DNA of 64,000 nucleotides. Source: Blumeriella jaapii. Lineage: Eukaryota > Ascomycota > Leotiomycetes > Helotiales > Drepanopezizaceae. Shown one piece after another: positions 12,089-22,573 of the stretch. Under the pieces are notes generated by a model. That model searched no databases. It saw only the letters and a list, made by a program, of their open reading frames with translations, and was not told where the DNA came from. Each line of letters begins with the position of its first letter. The stretch's first letter is position 1. Made by a program: the position numbers and the translations under genes. The stretch spans positions 186,001 to 250,000 of the forward strand of contig VWND01000011.1 in NCBI GenBank assembly GCA_009599575.1. The letters are read 5' to 3'.

Positions 12089-13528
12089 GCGTTTGTTTAC
12101 AGGCTTGCGGAGAGGTCTTGCGAGGCCTGGTGAGCTCAAGCGGAATGATAATGACATGTGTATTCGCAATTGGCAGCGCAAGATTTTCAAATATGATATA
12201 TACACACAATCTACCAAACTAGATTGATACGACATCTTACTTGAAATTCCTCCTGATGTGAATATGCTTAACGACAAAAAACCTAGTACTGATGCCCAAT
12301 GACTGTCTACCACGAGCTCTCCTAGAAACCCAAGCCCCAAGTGGGAACCGCGATTGCTGTTCCCCCTCCCCTTGTTGACATTTGATAATAACTCGAACTG
12401 AAATCACCAACCGCCAACGCCCGGGGCGATCTACCATGAGCCCTTCCCGCCATTCCAGCTCCGAATTCCCAAGCCGCGCCGCGATCGTTTCCTTCCTTCC
12501 TTGATCTCTCTCTCTCTCTTTTTTTCTCCCCCCCCCCCTTCTCTTTTCCCTCTATTCATTTCTCTGAATACCCACCTTCTCCATAAGACCCAGCCCAACA
12601 CCCACCCTCGGCCGAGGGCAAGGATGCAGGCGACGAGGTTGGCGTGGCTGAGGATCGTTCTGGGTTCAGGTTTTGTGTTTTTCTTTTTTGACACGGAAAG
12701 CCATCTGCTCTGTCCTGCAGCAAATCCATGGGCTGGCTGGGTCAGGCCGTCTGTGTGCCATTTGCAGACGTGACAACAACTTACTGTACACAGGAGGAAT
12801 ATGCTGTGGACATCGCTGGTAGAGAGAGATCTGTTTGCTGCTAGCTAGGTGTGTAAATATGTAAACATGTAAACAAGACAAGGGAAGGGGTTTAAGCGAG
12901 TTGAAGCCAAGTCTGTATGCTGTATGTACTGTACTGTACAGTACTGTAGATCGGCTGCCCCTTAGGTCTACTGTACCAGACACTCGGCATTTCGGGTTTC
13001 CGATGTGAACACGGCCTTAGGTAAAAAGGAAGAGCCCTGGTTGGGAGCTGTAATTGCTCCAGGGGTCTTTGATCTTTGTTATCCGCAAACCTACCTAGCG
13101 TGTTGTATTCTAGCTACTGTAGGTCGAGATGGAAATGCCTACGGACTTTCCGCGACTTGGGACTACGCATCGTTGATCTTTTGTGGTTGCGCTTGGGCTG
13201 GGTGGGTCATTCTTGATGTATGGGAATGACTGTTCCTGTTGAGGTTGATTTTAGAAACAAGCATGTCTATGTCTACCTACTTACAGTACTGTACAGTACA
13301 GGATTGTACATGCTGTACCCGGAACCAGGTGTTGGATCATCGGATCCCTGTCAGCTAGCTCCAAGCTTTCCGAGCTGTTGGCGCAACGTCATTACTTTTC
13401 TGCTGAAAAGCAGCACTCCCGAACTCGCCTCTCCACTCAACACCAATACACACGATCCGATTGCACACAAGCAGCATCGTCACAACCTCCATCTGCAACC
13501 CAATCACGACAGCTCGAGTGTATCTGCC
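12089..13528. other. intergenic region between sugar transporter and JAC1
   Basis: No gene seen. It contains a pyrimidine tract (12488-12545), TACTGTACAGTACTGTA palindromes near 12925-12950 and 13283-13301, and the JAC1 promoter. Confidence 0.6.
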
Positions 13529-14329
13529 ATGCGGCCGTCAACGTTCATGCGACGGCAGCTCGCCCGCGAATTCGCACCTCCTCGCTCTCGCAGCTTCACC
13601 ACCTCGAGCCAGGCCTCTCGACCTTCTTCACAGATATGCTGCGCGTGCAGAAAACGTCTCTCAACCCTCCAGCACTCAAGTCAATCGCCTCCCCAGCAGC
13701 AGCAGCAGCAGCAGCAGCGCCGCTGGCACCGCTCCTCAGCATCTCCCACCCCCTCCTCTTCCTCTCCCGAAGCCCCAACGACTCCTCCCGTCCCCAAAAC
13801 ACACTACGAGTTCTTCCCACTCACGCTTCCCTCGGGGCCTCCCCCCTCAGGAACCTTTAAGATCGACGTGCGCGCCCTGCGCAAGGAATTCCTCCAGCTG
13901 CAATCCGTCGCCCACCCGGACCGGCACCCGCCGTACCTGAAGGCGCGGGCCGAGGCCACGAGCGCGCGTATCAACGAGGCGTACCGGACGCTGCAGAACC
14001 CGCTGCTGCGCGCGCAGTACCTGCTTGGGCTGCGGGGGATCGACGTCGTGGCGGACGAGAGCGCGCGGGTCGAGGACCAGGCGCTGCTGATGGAGGTGCT
14101 GGAGGCGAGGGAGGGGATCGAAGAGGCGGCCGGTGAGGAGGATCTGCGGGAGCTGAGGACGGTGAACGAGGAGCGGATCGGCGAGAGTGAGGACGTGCTG
14201 GAGGGCGCGTTTGGGGACGATGATTTGGAGAGGGCGAGGAGGGAGGCCGTGAGGTTGAGGTATTGGGTCAACATCAAGGAGAGCTTGGATGGGTGGGAGA
14301 AGGGGAAGCCGGTTGTGCTGGTGCATTGA
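13529..14329 (+). CDS. JAC1: mitochondrial Fe-S cluster co-chaperone HscB/Jac1 (J protein)
   Basis: A specialised J protein that hands the Isu1 scaffold with its nascent Fe-S cluster to the mitochondrial Hsp70. One exon, 266 aa. Residues 1-35 are rich in Arg and Ser (MRPSTFMRRQL...), as expected for a mitochondrial presequence. The J domain starts near HYEFFPL (92) and carries HPD at 129-131, followed by INEAYRTLQNPLLRAQYLL; the C-terminal HscB oligomerisation helices (to VRLRYWVNIKES) are complete. Odd points: only one cysteine cluster (C37, C38, C40) is present where some HscB proteins have two CxxC pairs, and there is an eight-Gln run at 56-63 before the J domain. The frame is open upstream to 13220, but the ATG at 13529 is the first that gives a targeting peptide. 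Confidence 0.9.
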   Translation: MRPSTFMRRQLAREFAPPRSRSFTTSSQASRPSSQICCACRKRLSTLQHSSQSPPQQQQQQQQRRWHRSSASPTPSSSSPEAPTTPPVPKTHYEFFPLTLPSGPPPSGTFKIDVRALRKEFLQLQSVAHPDRHPPYLKARAEATSARINEAYRTLQNPLLRAQYLLGLRGIDVVADESARVEDQALLMEVLEAREGIEEAAGEEDLRELRTVNEERIGESEDVLEGAFGDDDLERARREAVRLRYWVNIKESLDGWEKGKPVVLVH

Positions 14330-15356
14330 GTGGAGGGACGGAGCACCGTCTCTCTATGGGCAGGAGAAGGGCGCTCGGCATCTCTCTGCATGGGCTGCTA
14401 TGGAGGAAGTTCGCGGGATGCTGTGTGCAGACCGACACAGCCAGCCGGTGGACATAGATCGCATGGCACGCACAATATACGCGCTGTTGGAGCTGCTTCG
14501 GCCACTGTGCTCTCTTGACCCTCGAAGCGCATCCATCGTCACAAATCGCAGATACTGCACATGTACAGTACCGTGAATCCAGGCGGGTAGTTTTAAATAT
14601 GCTTACGGTACAGTACTGTGCGTGAATAGGTACTGTACATGCTGTATATACTGCACATCTTGTATTTACTGTACATATTGTATATACCGTACACACTATA
14701 CATGCTGTATATACTGTACATATTGTACATGCTGTATATACTGTCCATACTATACAAACTGTACCTACATACCTACTATATGTATTGTATATACTGCAAA
14801 TACTGTATGTACTGTACAAACTGTACAAAATGTACACACTGCATATACTATATGTACTGTACATACTATATATACTGTACATACTACATATACTGTACAT
14901 CCTGTATATACTGTATATCCTGTACATCCTGTACATCCGAGCCAAGAGAAAAGCGGAACTGGGGCCGTCGCAAGGATGTCGAAAATGACGAAGGCGCCGG
15001 GGGCCAAGTTTCCGTTGTGCTTTTCACAGACTCTTTCGTGGGACGGACGGTACATACAATACAATACATGCATACCACACCAGTACCGTACCGACCAAGC
15101 AACACCACAACAACCGCATCCGACATTCTTACTTCCATTCCATTCCTCGACCCAATTGTTCTCTCTACCCTTCTTCTCTCACACACCCAATACATTGATA
15201 TGATGCTGGCTCGATCCTGATTGCAAGGTCACTCATTTATTCATTCATTCATTGGTTTTCCTTCCGTCCTGCGAGCCTTCGGGCTTCGCGTTCGCTCTAC
15301 TTTTTTTTTTCTTCCACTTTGCGTCCTCCCTCGACACGATCGATATCGCCACGACG
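14330..15356. other. intergenic region with a TACTGTA-derived array
   Basis: About 1 kb between JAC1 and PTC7. Most of it is the degenerate array at 14620-14937; ATTC repeats (15237-15253) and a T-run (15300-15310) precede PTC7. No gene seen. Confidence 0.6.
14620..14937. repeat. degenerate tandem array of CTGTACATA/CTGTATATA units
   Basis: Some 30 head-to-tail variants of a 9-bp unit (CTGTACATA, CTGTATATA, CTGTACAAA, CTATACATG). All are one or two steps from the TACTGTAC palindrome found elsewhere. The array yields Tyr/Ile/Cys/Leu repeat open frames in all plus-strand frames, which is why long frames here are not genes. Confidence 0.9.
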
Positions 15357-16601
15357 ATGCCTCCCGTTGCGAGAGTGGCTGTCACAGCGTGTAGGACCGG
15401 CCTCCTACATCTCGCGGTTCTCAATCGCAGCAGCAGCATAATACAAACATCCTCCGTCTCCATCCCCGCCAGCCCTCGACACTTCTCAATACGACTTCCA
15501 CGTTCCCAACCGCCCGTCCGCCCTCGGAAACCGAAACGCCCTCTCAATTCCTCGCCCTCCCGATCCCTTCGCACAACGCGCACATCCCTCTCCAACTCCA
15601 AGTTCACGTACGGAATAGCAGCTTCCTTCACAGCCAAGGACCGCCGCTACAACCCCGACACGAATGTCTTCACGTTCAACCCCTACAACCACATCCGCGC
15701 CCGCAGGAAGGACAAGCGCACGAGGCCCGACAGCGGCCAGGACGCCTTCTTCGTCTCGCGCGTCGGCGAGAGCGCAGACGTCGCGCTGGGCGTCGCGGAC
15801 GGGGTGGGGGGTTGGATCGATTCCGGCGTCGACCCAGCGGACTTCGCGCACGGCATTTGCGATTACATGGCGCATGCCGCATACACGCACAAGGCCGCGG
15901 ACTGGTCCCCCCCTCTCGGCGCCAGGAGCCTGATGCAGCGCGGCTACGAGGACATCTGCAACGACGAGAGCGTGCCTGCGGGCGGTAGCACGGCGTGTGT
16001 GGCCGTCGCAAAAGGGGACGGCTCGCTGGAGGTGGCGAATCTGGGGGACTCTGGCTTCGTGCAGTTGAGGCTCAACGCAATCCACAACAGCGAGCCGCAG
16101 ACGCACGCCTTCAACACGCCGTACCAGCTGAGCGTCATCCCGGAGAAGGTGATGGCGCAGGCTGCGGCCTTCGGAGGCGAGCAGCTGTGTGATCTCCCCA
16201 AGGATGCGAACGTCAGCCAGCACATGCTGCGCCATGGGGACGTGCTTGTGTTTGCGAGCGATGGCGTCTGGGACAACCTGTCCAGTCAGGATATCTTGCG
16301 CATCGTGTCCCGGGTCATGCTGGGCGCGCGGGCGTGGGAGCATACGGAGAGCGGCGTGGCGGTGGGCAACGCTTTGAACGGGTTAATGATGGGGAGTGAT
16401 GGGAAGGAGGACATGCCGAGCCTGCAAAGCTTTCTGGCCGTGGGCATTACGAGCGAGGCCAAGGCGGCGAGTGTCAATACCCGGGTCGACGGGCCCTTTG
16501 CAAAGGAAGTGCAGAGGTACTACCCGTTCGAAAACTATAGCGGGGGGAAGGTGGATGACATCTGCGTCGTGGTGGCGATTGTTTGCGAGGAGGGGAAGTG
16601 A
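15357..16601 (+). CDS. PTC7: PP2C-type (PPM) protein phosphatase, PTC7-like, mitochondrial
   Basis: A metal-dependent Ser/Thr phosphatase of the Ptc7/Azr1 branch; yeast Ptc7 acts in mitochondria and activates coenzyme Q synthesis. One exon, 414 aa. The first ~75 residues are basic and hydroxylated (MPPVARVAVTACRTGLL...), a likely mitochondrial presequence. Metal-binding motifs are SGQDAFFVS (D129), ALGVADGVGGW (D148 region), FASDGVWDNLSSQDI near the middle, and KVDDICVVVAIV at the end. AGGSTACVAV and ANLGDSGF are the usual PP2C core strands. The start is the first ATG after a T-rich leader; the frame extends upstream to 15252 but lacks a better ATG. A close alternative is another PPM-family phosphatase, but the SpoIIE-like motif order fits Ptc7. 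Confidence 0.9.
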   Translation: MPPVARVAVTACRTGLLHLAVLNRSSSIIQTSSVSIPASPRHFSIRLPRSQPPVRPRKPKRPLNSSPSRSLRTTRTSLSNSKFTYGIAASFTAKDRRYNPDTNVFTFNPYNHIRARRKDKRTRPDSGQDAFFVSRVGESADVALGVADGVGGWIDSGVDPADFAHGICDYMAHAAYTHKAADWSPPLGARSLMQRGYEDICNDESVPAGGSTACVAVAKGDGSLEVANLGDSGFVQLRLNAIHNSEPQTHAFNTPYQLSVIPEKVMAQAAAFGGEQLCDLPKDANVSQHMLRHGDVLVFASDGVWDNLSSQDILRIVSRVMLGARAWEHTESGVAVGNALNGLMMGSDGKEDMPSLQSFLAVGITSEAKAASVNTRVDGPFAKEVQRYYPFENYSGGKVDDICVVVAIVCEEGK

Positions 16602-19600
16602 ATTGTAATTGCTGCTCTTGGCATGGTGTACAACAAACACGAGATGAGAACCGCTAGGTCGGGGTCCATGTACAAAAGGGTGGGTGTGATGTAGAGAACG
16701 AGCTTCAATGCAAACGATTTCTGCAAAGGTCTGTCTTCTGGACAGGACATTGGAGTTGGACGCGAGCTTTCCACCAAGGGGATCGATCGCCATTCGGTGC
16801 TATGCCAGCTGGTGCCACTCTCTGTCTTCAGAAAGTGGTTCTGGAGGGAAGGATTGTCTCAACAATGACCCGAGCATGTGCATGGGCGCAACGAAGAGGA
16901 GACGAACACATCGACGCACTTGCTCGGGGACTTGACGGTCTCTCATGACGCAGACGGCGAACCGTGTCGCCATGCCAGCAAAGTCTTCCGAAGACGTAGA
17001 TGAGCAGGATCTGAATGAAGGTCGGTTTGCCTTTGAGCTGGGAGCGTTTTGAGCTAAGAGGTCCGGAGCGGCAGGATCCCAACACACAAGAGGGAAAAGG
17101 GAAGGGGTATCGTAACCTCAATACCGCCACGGATGTCCGAATCGAAGCTGTTCTTGCGATGTGACTCTGACGTCTCGACTCGAACCAGCGGGCGGGGTGT
17201 TCAAGACGAGAAGCCAACCCGTCCTCGGCTACAATTTCTGCTCCGCCATCTGAATACCGACACCGAGCATGCTTTTCGGGACGGCTCGCATCCCGGTGAC
17301 GCCGTGGCACGGCGTCGACTGGTGATGCTTGAGGCTACATCGTCAACGGCAGCAGCAGCCGGGTCCCCACGCAAGTCTTTCCACGAAGCGGGAGAGCGGG
17401 TGCTTGCAGCTCTCGTCATCCCGGGCGGCCCTCGATTGGGCAGAGACAGGCCGGAAGTGGTACGGCATCGGGGCCTAGACTTTCGATAAACGTCTCAGGG
17501 CGCAGAGTCTTCGCTGGCTGTCGTTGAGATGTCTTGAGCTCTTCTCCAGCACAGAAGTAGCATCTGCCGCGGGAGTATAAAGAGCGCCGTTGCTCCGGAT
17601 GTGATCAAATGGCTACCCTGGATCTCAGAGACTGGACACTTTCCTATGGAGTAAAGTGGCACGTCTATCCAATTGGCTGACCCAGCACCCTGGAATCGGC
17701 GACTCGGCCTTTCTCTCGATGCCTGTCTGGAGCACGACAGGGTATCAGGGTTGGAAAGCTCGTAACGCAGAAGGCCCATCTAGCACCGGTGTTCAAGGAC
17801 CACCAGACCAAGTCAAGCTGCGTTCGGAACAGACAACGTTGAAGGTCCATCCTCAGGGCACTCGGTGTTGAAGGAATCCTCGGCTCATGGACGAAGAACG
17901 AAGAACGAAGAACGAAGCTGCAAAGAGAACGAAAGGTGCCGAGTCTGAAGAATGCTCTGGGAAGAAAGAACCTCCTGTACGACGAAAAGAACGTCTTGTG
18001 TCTTGTAGATGCAGAGGAGACGGTCGTGCGCAGCTCGCCCCGGATCCGGTGCCCCGGCCAGGGGTCTTTCGCGGTAAACACAACGTCGTCCAGTTGAAGA
18101 ACGTGTCACAAAAAGCAAAGATTTCCTCGCAGGCTCCTGTTTGAAACGACACATGTGTATGGCACAAGACAACAAGACCACGCAGTCTGGGGCTTAACGG
18201 AACTCCAGACGAGATCACGAGCTGCTCTCGGGGCGCTTCTGACATGGAGCATCGCGAAGTCCCTGAGGGGGAAGTTCTTGAGTTCGAGACCGTTGTACGA
18301 CGGTACGCACCAGACCTGACGGCTCAAAAGACTCGACCGATGATGCATCAAGCCGCCTCCTCGGTTCGGCTCGAGTGACTGATGTATGTCTCGGGTGTCT
18401 TGTCGTCCTCTCGTTCTCCAGATCCCGCTACCGGGGTCGCTGCCATGAAGCACATCGGTCATTGGAGCTATCCAATTGAGGAACTTCACCGGCATGCGTG
18501 CCATAGTACCGCCATCTGTGGCCTGTCACTATGGAGGTAACCGTCAGCGGGCGACAGGCATGGGAGGAAGAATGGCTTTGTCTCATCTGATCTCATATAT
18601 GACATGCGAACTGTCATTGCGCTGCATCATTGCTTCTCCCGGATCTACAGATAGATCTCGGTCCTCCTTTGCGTTCGCACCGTCCTTGAAGCCCTTGGTT
18701 CGTGAAAGTGAATGTGAACGTGCGGACTTGGTGATCTCGAGGCACAGCATGTGTTGTACATTGCAGCAAATCGGCCGTCCGCCCGACATCACCACATCAA
18801 GCCGCATGCAAACAGCAAGCCTTCCCCGGAGCTCCCCTTCTCATGTCTCAAATATGACATCTGCATGGCATTGATCGATGAGCGCGTGGCGGGTCAATTA
18901 CCCCTCTTCCCTGTGCTTCTCAGGCTTGACAGGAGCCGTGAGTCTTGTGCTTTGGCTTTGGCATTTCGCGCTCGAGGTTTCTCCTCCTTCATGGAGGAAG
19001 TCGCAAAGGTGAGGTTGAGTCTCTGCGAATGTCTGTTGTTGGTTGTCGCGCCTTGCTACCCAAGTTATTCCTCATTCACTCACTCACTCGATCCATCAAT
19101 CAGTCAATCAGTTGATCGGAGCCTTTCGATCTCGTGGCCGCTCACGCTAGTGGGGGGGTATTTCGCACTAGGCCCTAATCTTTAAACCCCACCTACCAGC
19201 CTTCCTTCCTCGACTTTAACCACAACTCGACTTCAACCACAACCCACATCTTCAAGTTCCCTTCAACGCCTTCGATCTGTATCTGCATTAAACATTCCTT
19301 TCCATCCCGACTCACGACTCAGCACTCGATCTGTGCCTGTCGGCGCGCTCGACGTGGATTCAACGCGTCCCGCTCCTTCCAATTTCGGTTCTGAGGTAAG
19401 CTGGCGCGTCAGGATCTCCTATAAAGTGTCCTCTGTTCTTACACCTTTGTCGGCTGTCGTCTTTCTATCTATATGCTAAATACTAATATCTACATTGTTA
19501 CGCAGTTCCACATCTCGTTACCGCTTCCTTATTGCAAGAGAGCGGAAAGTAAACAGAGGCGGGCTATTTCGATACAACAACCATCAAGAACATCTATCTC

Positions 19601-19645
19601 CGCTGTGGTCGGCGGCGCAGCAACAGCAGCGATACCCTCATAACG
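16602..19645. other. 3 kb intergenic region upstream of the GAF gene
   Basis: No recognisable gene. Overlapping open frames on both strands (16828-17310, 17853-18245, 18106-18504) have no conserved motif. A GAACGAA triplet repeat sits at 17893-17917. The right end is the long leader of the GAF gene, with pyrimidine-rich sequence from 19190 on and an intron at 19396-19505. Confidence 0.55.
19396..19505 (+). other. probable 5'-UTR intron of the GAF gene
   Basis: Donor GTAAGC after CTGAG, branch region GCTAAATACTAAT, and acceptor TTACGCAG. It lies 140 nt upstream of the ATG in non-coding leader. Confidence 0.6.
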
Positions 19646-22573
19646 ATGGACGAGAAGTCGTCTTCATTTCTAGATGGCCGTGCCTCTTCCCAGATTGGCT
19701 TGATTTCAACCCGTCACACCCACGCGACAAAGAGAGAAGAGGCTCAGCATGAATCGCAAGAGAACTTCATTACTCCGGGTCTGGTCGACTTCTTGGACGG
19801 AGGCCCACCGCCAACTACAATCAAAGAGGGGAAAAAGCCTGGTGCTGCGAAGCAGATAATCACCAAACTGAAGAGCCTTGGAAGATCTTCCACCGAGTCG
19901 AACAAGAGGTCTACTGACGGCTCGAACAAGGAATCCATCGACAACGAAACCGGTCTGGTCGGAGAAGTCGTTGGAGACAACAGCATGGGGGAGCCACAAT
20001 TCACATCCTTCCCTTCTGGCGTTGTCCGCCCTCTCGGCGGGCCAAAAATGAAAGCCCGTCCGGAAATCGTTATAGGAAACTTCAAGCGCCATATCTCAGA
20101 TGATCCAGATGATCCGATCTCTGCTATCACTGTTGCCCGGCATCGAGGCGAAGCCTCCAGAATGCTTGAAGGCGATCGAAGTGATGACATTTTTGACGTT
20201 GATATGGGCTCCCCCCAAGCCTTATCCTTCATCGAGGCCGTTAGAAGTCCACCTGTCGGTAGATGCTCATCGGAATTTTATTTCGGCAAGGCAGACGAGC
20301 TGCCGAACGATCGTAGCGGTAGAGCTATGATACAACGCTTTCATGAGGTCGAAGATGCTATCCGGGTGGTTTGTCCAGATGATGCTTCCTTTGAAGCTTG
20401 GAAATCTTACATGAATTCCTACTCGGAGGTGAGCGGTGCCTCCTATTCCCTCTGATGCTCAAAGCAACGCTGACGTCTTACTAGGGTCGATTCAACCTGA
20501 GCAACCCCCCACCTCACCCACCTCTCAAGATTGGATTCAAGTATCTACCCTCGGTCAGCCCTCCCACTGAAGGCCTCCGACTGCACATGGCAGACAAATA
20601 CGATGCTCTCTGGCGACATTGGAATCAAGAATTTGCCAACGTTTTGATTCAAGATACAATGAAAATCTTCGACACCAATCGGGTATCGGTGAGCTTCTTT
20701 GACGAGGCCAGAGAGGTATTTTACGCCGAGGGTGGGTACGATCAACCACGAGTGCATCGGCACTGTAGCATTGCAGCACATTGTCTCCTCTCTCAAGATG
20801 TTCTCGTCGTACTAGACGCCCAACAGGTATGATACGTAGCTCCTTGTACATGCGTTCTGGCTAACAACGGAAGGATTGGCGCTTCGCGGGTAACCCTTTA
20901 GTTACCGACAGCCCCAACATCAGATTCTTTGCTGGTGCCCCTATGATGTCGCCTTGTGGCCAGGTATTGGGAGTCTTTGCGATTTTCTCATCCCGCCCAC
21001 GGACCTCGTTCAAACACTCGGAACGTCGGGCACTCGCAGAGATCAGCTCGGAGTTTATCTCTGATCTTGATTCGCAAGCAGAGCGCCTAACTTACCGTAC
21101 AACGCCTCTTCTTGACCGAGAATCCGTGTACGAGCCACCTCATAGCTCTAGCAAGAGGAAGTCCACCGTAAGCGTGGACGAGGCGGATTCTGAGATGGTA
21201 CCACTCGCTCTGAGATGCCGCAAGTCGAAGACACAGTTATGCATGGCCGGAGCGTATGTCGATACTAGTCAGGGACCTATTGAGCATACACCTCCATCGT
21301 CGGCGGACGAGTCAAGTTGCAGACCCCAAGAAGAGGCGCACGGGCCAATCACTTGCCTCCTCAGGCTGTGTCGTCGCGTACATTTTCCTCCTCCGACCTC
21401 ACTTCCCTGTATCCTCATCCGCCGAACACACCCGATGATTATCTCGGACCAGAAGACTACTCCACGGAACCGCAGCTTGATCTTACGGATGATGACTTTG
21501 TCAAACCTAAGAATGGCATTTTTACCGAACGTTTTCAATCGGCTCAATTTGGGACCAGTCCTTTCTCGCCAAGTCACACTGCTCAAGACAAAGGCAAAGG
21601 AAAGGCGGTGGATCTTTCAAATCACTCGTCAACCCGCTCCCAACTTCCAATGTCAAGAGTTGACAGCAGGCTCTCCAAAGCAAGGCTGCGTGCGCAACAG
21701 ACGGGTTTTGGGACCGTCTCTGGTGCATACAACGGGGAAGGTTCGTCCGCAGGCTTTGTCGCTGATTACGGAGGAACCGCCGCGCAATACTCATCGCCTC
21801 AGATGCCAGATCAATCTTCAAGCAACTCAAGTAGTCCTCTGATTGATCTGAGTTCCCCATCCGATGAAGTCGAAACATTCTGGCAGAGACACCAGGAGAG
21901 TGTGGGTCAATTTGTCGAGTCACCCTCCACGACTGCCCGCTTCGCTGCCCAACCAGCTAGTTCACAACGTCCATACGAGAAAAAGGAAGTTTTAGAAGAG
22001 GCGGAGCGTGCTTGCGTCGCGTTTGCACAAGCCCACGGCTACGATCTGCTCTACGTTGTTGAGGTTAGCCCATCGCGTTCGAACATGACTGAGCAAGAGC
22101 TTTTCGCTTCGAAAGGTCTCAAGAGAATCTTCAGAGCCGGATTCGGTGATTGTCATGGCTCTGAATTTGGTTCCGATGTCTGGCTTGCTGGCCTTCGGTC
22201 AAAGATGTTTCACGCTTACTCGTGCACGAGAGCAGCGGGCGAGGGCGGTGGCTTTCAGTCCGGCAACTTCATACCCCTGGCTTCAGAGGGTGGCCCAAGA
22301 GAAAACAGAACTTCTGGCATTGTCATGGTTGCACTCCGATACTCTGGAATATCTCAAGGGGTCAACCTCATCAACGCCTTTGAGTCGCACGAACTGTACG
22401 AGTTCGGCTTTGTTATCGAGAACATTCTGATGGGAACTGGACAGCAGCACAAAAATGCTGCTTCTTTGGCCTACCCAGAGAACAAGTCCGGCAAAGTAGC
22501 AGCAAAGACAGGATCTCCTACTATTTACCGCCACCGAAGAAATTACGAATCATACCTAAAGCATTCTCCATAG
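19646..22573 (+). CDS. GAF-domain protein without kinase domain
   Basis: Exons 19646-20428, 20485-20826, 20874-21167, 21215-21253 and 21323-22573 (introns 56, 47, 47 and 69 nt) close to 902 aa. The 13-residue fourth exon (MPQVEDTVMHGRS) was found because the frame must change between the GAF exons and the last exon; GTAAGC...CTCTGAG and GTATGT...TTGCAG do this exactly. The N-terminal 260 residues are polar. A GAF fold spans roughly 270-445 (LWRHWNQEFANVLI..., VSVSFFDEAREVFYAEGG, FFAGAPMMSPCGQVLGVFAIF). A second globular region near the C terminus (AERACVAFAQAHGYDLLYVVEV to FGFVIENILM) resembles another GAF unit. GAF units of this kind head fungal hybrid histidine kinases, but no H-box, ATPase or receiver domain follows. 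Ligand and partner unknown; a role in signalling is inference only. Confidence 0.8.

Noticed and set aside
11339..12340. 333-codon minus-strand frame
   Set aside because: Antisense shadow of the last sugar-transporter exon, with an Asp/Gly-rich composition typical of reversed codon bias.
14274..15220. long Tyr/Ile/Cys repeat frames on both strands
   Set aside because: They are translations of the TACTGTA-derived array.
16828..18504. overlapping open frames of 130-160 codons
   Set aside because: High Arg/Ser content on both strands, no motif, no convincing start or intron pattern.
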